Shown in pieces: positions 27,259 through 31,933 of a stretch of DNA of 31,933 nt. The notes below the pieces were generated by a model. That model saw only the letters and a program-made list of their open reading frames with translations. It was not told the DNA's origin and searched no databases. Source of the DNA: Succinivibrionaceae bacterium UBA3769 (GTDB lineage: Bacteria; Pseudomonadota; Gammaproteobacteria; Enterobacterales; Succinivibrionaceae); the NCBI GenBank assembly GCA_002372325.1, contig DFFT01000158.1, forward strand, positions 1 to 31,933, in the 5' to 3' direction. The position numbers and the translations under genes were made by a program. Every line of letters starts with the position of its first letter. Position 1 is the stretch's first letter.

Positions 27259-28665
27259 ATGAATTCTTTTCTTAAGACACTTCCCTCCGTTTCTGATACT
27301 CCCGAAGCCGGACTTCCGAATACCCGGGATCTCCCGTTCCCCGCGGCCAGAGGCTTAATCGGCGTTCTCACGGATCCCGCCCTCAAAAGCTCCTTTCCCG
27401 GAAGATCCCTCCGGGTGTTCTCGGATCTCCGGGGCGGACTTTATCTGGGCTTTTTCATTGATGAAGCCTTAGGCGCCGTAACAGGAGCCCCGGAACAGGC
27501 GGAACCGGACTCCTTCTTCTTTTTGGAATCCCCCTTCGCCTGTCCCCCGGTTATCACCCGGCATGTCCCGGATGTCCTTCTGGAATTCCCTGAGACTCCG
27601 GAGGACGGGACTTCCACTTCGGCGGCGGCATCAGCGGGGTACAGATCTGCAAAGCTGCATTTCCGCCCGGGACTCCCCCGGGACTTTGCGGGAAGGATTC
27701 TCACTGCCATTGACAGTTTCCCGCAGGATATCCCTGCCGTCCTCCCCCGGGAAAGCGCTCTCTCCTCTGAAGCTCTTCATCTCTTTCCGGATTATCAGGG
27801 CTTTCGGGATACTGTGCTCCGGGCTCAGGAAAGTATGCGGCAGGGGATATTCCATAAGGTGGTGCTGTCCCGCCGGGCCGAGATTATCTTAAGGACGGCG
27901 CCCCGCCCCGCCGATCTTCTTCGGGATCTTATTTTCCGGCGGCTTGCTCCGGAACCCTGCGGCGCTTACTTTTATGCCCGTCTAGCCGGTCCCGAAGACG
28001 CTCTCTTTGTGTCCTTCTCTCCGGAAACCCTGTTACAGTCCCGCGGCCGGGAATTCCGCACCGAGGCTCTGGCCGGATCCTGCCCTCCCGGGCAGGGAAG
28101 CTTCCTCCTCCGGGATGCCAAAAACATTCAGGAAAACAGCATTGTGGCAGAGGAGATAAAGGAAAGACTGGCAGAGCTCGCTCTTTCCCTCCGGACGGGC
28201 CCCCTGACCCTGAAGCCCCTGGACTACATCGAACACCTCAAAACCCCGATCTCGGGACTTCTTAAGGAGGGGGTATCACCTCTTGAGGTCTCCCGGAGGC
28301 TCCACCCCACCCCGGCGGTGCTGGGCTTTCCCCGGGAACCGGCCCTCGGCTTTCTCCGGGATGAAGGACTGCTTCCGGAATCCCTTTATGCCGGGCTGGG
28401 AGGCTTTATCAGAACCGGGGCCTCCGGAGATGAAGACCGTCTTACCCTGGCGGTGCTCCTCCGCGCTGCCCGGGTTCATTCCCGAAGCGTCACCCTTTAC
28501 GGGGGAGCCGGCATTCTCCCCGCCTCCCGGCCGGAGAGCGAATGGCGGGAAACCGGCAGCAAAATGAAGGCCGCCAGTGAGGCTCTGGGGCTTCCCCGGG
28601 ATTTAATCTCCATCATTGCTGCTCTCCCCGCCGGAACGGAATCCGGACAATTGCAGACAAACTGA
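27259..28665 (+). CDS. menF: Isochorismate synthase MenF
   Basis: 468 residues of the chorismate-utilising enzyme family; it converts chorismate to isochorismate, the first step of menaquinone synthesis. The C-terminal catalytic domain is clear: base Lys200 in RQGIFHKVVLSRR, TEALAGS (Glu269), QENSIVAEEIKERL, the substrate-binding HPTPAVLGFPRE, and YGGAGILPASRPESEWRETGSKM carrying metal-binding Glu residues. The N-terminal about 170 residues are less conserved. First gene after a strong promoter; GGGAAA lies about 9 bases before the ATG. Its operon partners are menD, menH and menB, supporting MenF over EntC. Confidence 0.95.
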   Translation: MNSFLKTLPSVSDTPEAGLPNTRDLPFPAARGLIGVLTDPALKSSFPGRSLRVFSDLRGGLYLGFFIDEALGAVTGAPEQAEPDSFFFLESPFACPPVITRHVPDVLLEFPETPEDGTSTSAAASAGYRSAKLHFRPGLPRDFAGRILTAIDSFPQDIPAVLPRESALSSEALHLFPDYQGFRDTVLRAQESMRQGIFHKVVLSRRAEIILRTAPRPADLLRDLIFRRLAPEPCGAYFYARLAGPEDALFVSFSPETLLQSRGREFRTEALAGSCPPGQGSFLLRDAKNIQENSIVAEEIKERLAELALSLRTGPLTLKPLDYIEHLKTPISGLLKEGVSPLEVSRRLHPTPAVLGFPREPALGFLRDEGLLPESLYAGLGGFIRTGASGDEDRLTLAVLLRAARVHSRSVTLYGGAGILPASRPESEWRETGSKMKAASEALGLPRDLISIIAALPAGTESGQLQTN

Positions 28666-28675
28666 GGTTCTCATC

Positions 28676-30427
28676 ATGCTTTCCAGTGCTCTGGCCGCAA
28701 ACGGCATTCTCTCTCTTCTGGTTTCTCTGGGACTCCGGGATCTCTGCATGGCCCCGGGATCCCGCAGCGCTCCCTTCGCCCTGCTCCGAAGCCGCTTTCC
28801 GGAACTCACCTTTCATACGCACTTTGATGAGCGCGGACTGGGGTTTCTGGCTCTGGGAATCTCCCGGGGCTCCGGCATTCCCGCGGCGGCGGTCACCACC
28901 TCCGGCACCGCCGTCGGAAATCTGCTCCCGGCCGTCATGGAAGCCCGGATGAGTCATATTCCCCTGATCCTGATAACCGCCGACCGGCCCTGGGAGCTTC
29001 TGGAAACCGGAGCCAACCAGACCTGCCGGCAGGACGGGATTTTCGGGAGCTATGCCGTTTTTGTTCATGTTCCGGTACTGACCAGCGATATTGAGCTTGC
29101 TGCGGCAAAGAGGAGGATAAGTAATGCCCTTGCGGAAGCTTTGGCCTCAGGAATCCCCCTTCATCTCAATGCGGAAATGCGGGAACCTCTTTACGGGGAT
29201 CCTTCAGAGAGTCCGCTCCCGGCTAGCCTCCCCGCAAATGATGACCGCGCCGGGCCGCCCTCCTTTGCGGATCTCCGGCCCGAGATACTTCCCGGAAAAA
29301 GTCTTATGTCGATGCTCCGGACATTTCTGGCGCCGGAAAGCCCCGCGCTTATCGCTGCGGGTTCCCTGCCGCCGGAGGATGCGGCTCTGCTTTCGGAAGC
29401 CCTCAGAAAAACCGGGCATCCCGTTATCGCCGATATCCAGAGCAATCTCCGGGGCCGTATCCCGGTGCTGCCCCCCTTTGATCTTCTGACCGCCCGAATG
29501 CCCGAATCCTATGAAAGGTTACGGGCCTGCCAAAGGCTCATCGTGCTGGAGGGGCATTTCATCTCCAAAAAGCTGCTCTCCTTTATCCGGGATTTTCCGG
29601 GAGAGGTTATTTTTATCACGAAATACACCGACGGGATTAATGCCTCCGGGCATCCGGGGCCCGTCATCAGAATCACCCCGGAGGCTCTTAGGAATACCAT
29701 CCTCAGTCTGACAGACGGGAAACCGGCCGGAAAACCGGATCCCCTGCTTCGGGAGCTCTCTTGTCCCGGACAAGAGGATCTGGCAGCAGAACATAAGGCT
29801 CTGGCAGCAGGGAATGCGGCAGAGGATCGCCTTACGGAAGCCTCTGTCATTACAATGCTCTCCAAACTTGAAACTCCGCTTCTTATCGGAAACAGCCTGC
29901 CGGCCCGCTTTGCGGATACCCTTCTCGCCCCGGAATCCCCCCGGGGGATTTTCACCTTACGCGGGGTTTCCGGCATCGACGGACTTATCGCCGCGGCATC
30001 CGGACTCTCCCATTGCTTCCCGGACACCGGAATCACCGCGGTTATCGGAGACACCAGCGCCCTTTATGATCTATCGAGTATCGCCCTTCTCAGAAAATAC
30101 CGGGTGCGGCTTATTATTCTTAACAACAACGGCGGCAATATCTTTATGAAATTCCCGGTGCCGGATGACGCGATCCTGAAGGATCTTTTTGTGAACCCCC
30201 AGAATGTAACCTTTGCCGGAGCGGCCGGCATGTTCGGGATCCCCTGGCGGCAGGTAACCCGGGAAGCGGAACTCCGGGAGCTTATCCGGGGGCCCGCAGA
30301 AGGCGAAGTGCTGGAGATCCCGCTGCGTCCGGGGGAAGGGATTAACATGCTTCGGGAACTGACAGCCGAGGCTGCAGGATTGCCTTCCTCTCCCTCCCCC
30401 TCTCAAAACAAGGCGGCGCGATCATGA
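28676..30427 (+). CDS. menD: SEPHCHC synthase MenD
   Basis: 583 residues (E. coli MenD 556). This thiamine-diphosphate enzyme joins isochorismate and 2-oxoglutarate. The N-terminus has LCMAPGSRSAPFAL and HTHFDERGLGFLALG with the cofactor-activating Glu, then TTSGTAVGNLLPAVMEA and LITADRPWELLETGANQTCRQ. The C-terminal cofactor-binding segment is VIGDTSALYDLSSI...LIILNNNGGNIF; GDTS replaces the more usual GDLS, a mild variation. I use the ATG at 28676, with GAGG overlapping the menF stop 8 bases upstream; an earlier ATG at 28616 lies inside menF. It overlaps menH by 4 bases (ATGA). Confidence 0.96.
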   Translation: MLSSALAANGILSLLVSLGLRDLCMAPGSRSAPFALLRSRFPELTFHTHFDERGLGFLALGISRGSGIPAAAVTTSGTAVGNLLPAVMEARMSHIPLILITADRPWELLETGANQTCRQDGIFGSYAVFVHVPVLTSDIELAAAKRRISNALAEALASGIPLHLNAEMREPLYGDPSESPLPASLPANDDRAGPPSFADLRPEILPGKSLMSMLRTFLAPESPALIAAGSLPPEDAALLSEALRKTGHPVIADIQSNLRGRIPVLPPFDLLTARMPESYERLRACQRLIVLEGHFISKKLLSFIRDFPGEVIFITKYTDGINASGHPGPVIRITPEALRNTILSLTDGKPAGKPDPLLRELSCPGQEDLAAEHKALAAGNAAEDRLTEASVITMLSKLETPLLIGNSLPARFADTLLAPESPRGIFTLRGVSGIDGLIAAASGLSHCFPDTGITAVIGDTSALYDLSSIALLRKYRVRLIILNNNGGNIFMKFPVPDDAILKDLFVNPQNVTFAGAAGMFGIPWRQVTREAELRELIRGPAEGEVLEIPLRPGEGINMLRELTAEAAGLPSSPSPSQNKAARS

Positions 30428-31320
30428 GCGTTGTTCCTGAAGAAAGAGGGCTGGCTTCGGCGGTGAAGGTATTTTTTCTGGCAGGGTTTATGGGAGTCCC
30501 CGGAGAATTCGCCAGAGTCAGAGAGCTTATTCCCGGAGACTCAGAGGAGATCCTTCCCGAGGATCTCCTGCCGTCTCCCGAGAAAACCCGGGAGCTTTTC
30601 CGGCGCCGGGATCTCCCTCCGGACTATTTCTTCCGGGAAGCCCGGGCCCGGCTCCGCAAAATTATCACCGCGTCCGGAGCGGAGCGGGTTTGCCTCTATG
30701 GCTATTCTCTCGGGGGCCGCCTCGCGCTCTCGGCTCTTTTCATGAGTCCGGAGAATAAAGAGGAGAACAGCGCGAATAAGCCGGAAAACAGTCATAAGAA
30801 CAGCCCGGAATGCTCCGGAAGCCTCCGCCGGGACTGGCCGATGATCTCCGGCCTTATTCTGGAAAGCTCCGGTCTGGGGATCCGGGATCCCGAAGAAAGA
30901 AGGCGCCGGCTTATTCATGATGAAAATCTCGCCCGGAGATTTGCGGCGGAGTTTTCTCCGGAGCTTCTCCGGGAATGGTACGCCCAGCCGGTATTTGCGG
31001 GGCTCTCCCCTCCTGTCCGGGAAAGCCTGATCCAAAAGCGCCGGCATATTAATGGAGAGGAAGCCGCCCGGGTACTGCGCTGCCTGAGTTCCGGCCGCAT
31101 GCCCTGGCTCCTCCCCGCTCTCAAGGCCTCCCGGGGGCTTCCGGTGCTGCTCCTGGCAGGAGAACGGGATCCGAAATACCAGGCTCTTCTGAAAAGCGTC
31201 ACCGGGCCGGATATTGCCCTGCTGACCGTTCCCGCTTCCGGACACAATATTCATGATGAAGTCCCGGAGGTAACTGCCCGCATTATCGGAGAGTTTCTCC
31301 GGGAATGCTGCCGGGGATAG
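30424..31320 (+). CDS. menH: SHCHC synthase MenH (alpha/beta hydrolase fold)
   Basis: 298 residues, longer than E. coli MenH (252). It eliminates pyruvate from the MenD product. Alpha/beta-hydrolase features: LAGFMGVPGEF (oxyanion loop), nucleophile Ser95 in YGYSLGGR, acid Asp249 in AGERDPKY and His274 in SGHNIHDEV. Residues about 108-135 are an Asn/Glu/Lys-rich low-complexity insertion between the nucleophile strand and the next core strand, absent from the E. coli enzyme as I recall it. The ATG overlaps the menD stop, implying translational coupling. Confidence 0.93.
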   Translation: MSVVPEERGLASAVKVFFLAGFMGVPGEFARVRELIPGDSEEILPEDLLPSPEKTRELFRRRDLPPDYFFREARARLRKIITASGAERVCLYGYSLGGRLALSALFMSPENKEENSANKPENSHKNSPECSGSLRRDWPMISGLILESSGLGIRDPEERRRRLIHDENLARRFAAEFSPELLREWYAQPVFAGLSPPVRESLIQKRRHINGEEAARVLRCLSSGRMPWLLPALKASRGLPVLLLAGERDPKYQALLKSVTGPDIALLTVPASGHNIHDEVPEVTARIIGEFLRECCRG

Positions 31321-31524
31321 GTTCGGGAGCATCTCCGAACGCCGGAAATAGGAGAAGCCGGACATGTAATATAATGTCCTTAAGGAAAGCTGAACCGGAG
31401 CCGGACGCATTCGTCGCTGAAGAGTCCTGACTTCGGCGCTGCCTTATGATGCTAAATTATTGCTTGGCGGCGCTTCAATTATTCTTCAGTCTGTAATTTA
31501 TTCATCAGTCAATAAGGAAACAGC
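31321..31524 (+). promoter_or_regulatory. menH-menB gap with possible promoter
   Basis: 204 bases. A GTTCGG/CCGAAC hairpin (31321-31340) directly follows menH but has no U-tract. TATAAT at 31370-31375 lies inside a GGACAT/ATGTCC palindrome (31360-31379), with no good -35. menB may therefore have additional or separate expression; the evidence is weak. Confidence 0.35.
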
Positions 31525-31933
31525 ATGCAAAAAGACGATCCCTCTCTTTACGCCCCCGCAGCATGGCAGGATCTTACCTCTGAGATGGGCTTTACCGATA
31601 TCCTCTATCACAAGACCCCCGACGGCATCGCCAAAATCACCATCAACCGGCCGGAGGTGCGGAATGCCTTCCGTCCCCTGACCGTCATGGAAATGGAAAA
31701 GGCCCTCCAGGATGCCCGCTTTGATCCCCGTATCGGCACGGTGATTTTTACCGGCGCCGGAGATCTGGCCTTCTGCTCCGGCGGGGATCAGAAGGTGCGG
31801 GGAGACTACGGCGGGTATAAGGATGAATCCGGCGTGCATCACCTGAACGTGCTGGATCTTCAGAGACAGATCCGCACCTGTCCGAAGCCGATCATCGCCA
31901 TGGTAGCGGGCTATGCCATCGGGGGCGGTCATG
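31525..31933 (+). CDS. menB: 1,4-Dihydroxy-2-naphthoyl-CoA synthase MenB (5' part)
   Basis: The first 136 codons are in the window; the gene is cut by the right edge. It cyclises o-succinylbenzoyl-CoA in menaquinone synthesis. The crotonase-fold signature is evident: ITINRPEVRNAFRPLTV, then GDLAFCSGGDQKVRG with the oxyanion-hole region, and KPIIAMVAGYAIGGGH, all strongly MenB-like. The ATG has AAGGA 6 bases upstream. It follows menH after about 200 bases, the E. coli order menF-D-H-B. Confidence 0.96.
   Translation, partial: MQKDDPSLYAPAAWQDLTSEMGFTDILYHKTPDGIAKITINRPEVRNAFRPLTVMEMEKALQDARFDPRIGTVIFTGAGDLAFCSGGDQKVRGDYGGYKDESGVHHLNVLDLQRQIRTCPKPIIAMVAGYAIGGGH

Noticed and set aside
1..31933. 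tRNA, rRNA, CRISPR array or intact insertion sequence
   Set aside because: None seen: no cloverleaf-type tracts ending in CCA, no regularly spaced repeats and no transposase or integrase motifs.

Overview
This window looks like chromosomal DNA from a gammaproteobacterium, most plausibly an anaerobic, menaquinone-making member of the Succinivibrionaceae. That placement is inferred from gene order and protein character; no search was run. Three blocks are recognisable. Block 1 (about 1.0-10.1 kb, minus strand) is the enterobacterial-type cluster apt - dnaX - ybaB - recR - htpG, interrupted by two extra genes: a secreted or anchored protein of unknown function between apt and dnaX, and a DUF2157-type membrane protein between recR and htpG. 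Block 2 (about 17.9-26.9 kb, minus strand) is an AAA-ATPase-like gene followed by the fatty-acid/phospholipid cluster HAD phosphatase - yceD - rpmF - plsX - fabH - fabD - fabG - acpP - fabF. Block 3 (27.26 kb to the right edge, plus strand) is the menaquinone operon menF - menD - menH - menB, with menB cut by the window end.

Between blocks 1 and 2 lies an accessory region on the plus strand. It holds a small acidic protein resembling a class I (CesT-like) type III secretion chaperone, and then an 865-residue protein carrying the CX5R phosphatase signature of the SopB/IpgD inositol-phosphate phosphatase effectors (CKSGKDRTG). Next come a 903-residue Ser/Thr protein kinase with a C-terminal DUF6273-like domain, and a Gph-type phosphatase. 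The chaperone promoter carries a perfect TGTGA-N6-TCACA palindrome. The effector is visibly richer in A+T than the flanking housekeeping genes. No secretion apparatus gene is present in the window.

The most striking housekeeping feature is dnaX. The in-frame product stops after 366 residues, at the end of the clamp-loader collar domain, immediately after an A9 run containing overlapping -1 slippery heptamers. The proline-rich linker and tau-specific C-terminal region continue in the -1 frame. Here the short gamma-like form is therefore the default and full-length tau (about 924 residues) needs slippage, the reverse of E. coli. A one-base homopolymer error is the mundane alternative.

Regulatory signals readable by eye include a heat-shock (sigma-32-like) promoter for htpG, an apparently leaderless yceD transcript, and strong sigma-70-like promoters for menF, the kinase, the ATPase-like gene and acpP. 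Rho-independent terminators follow htpG, the DUF2157 gene, ybaB, the effector, fabF, acpP and fabH. I saw no tRNA, rRNA, CRISPR array, intact insertion sequence or attachment site.
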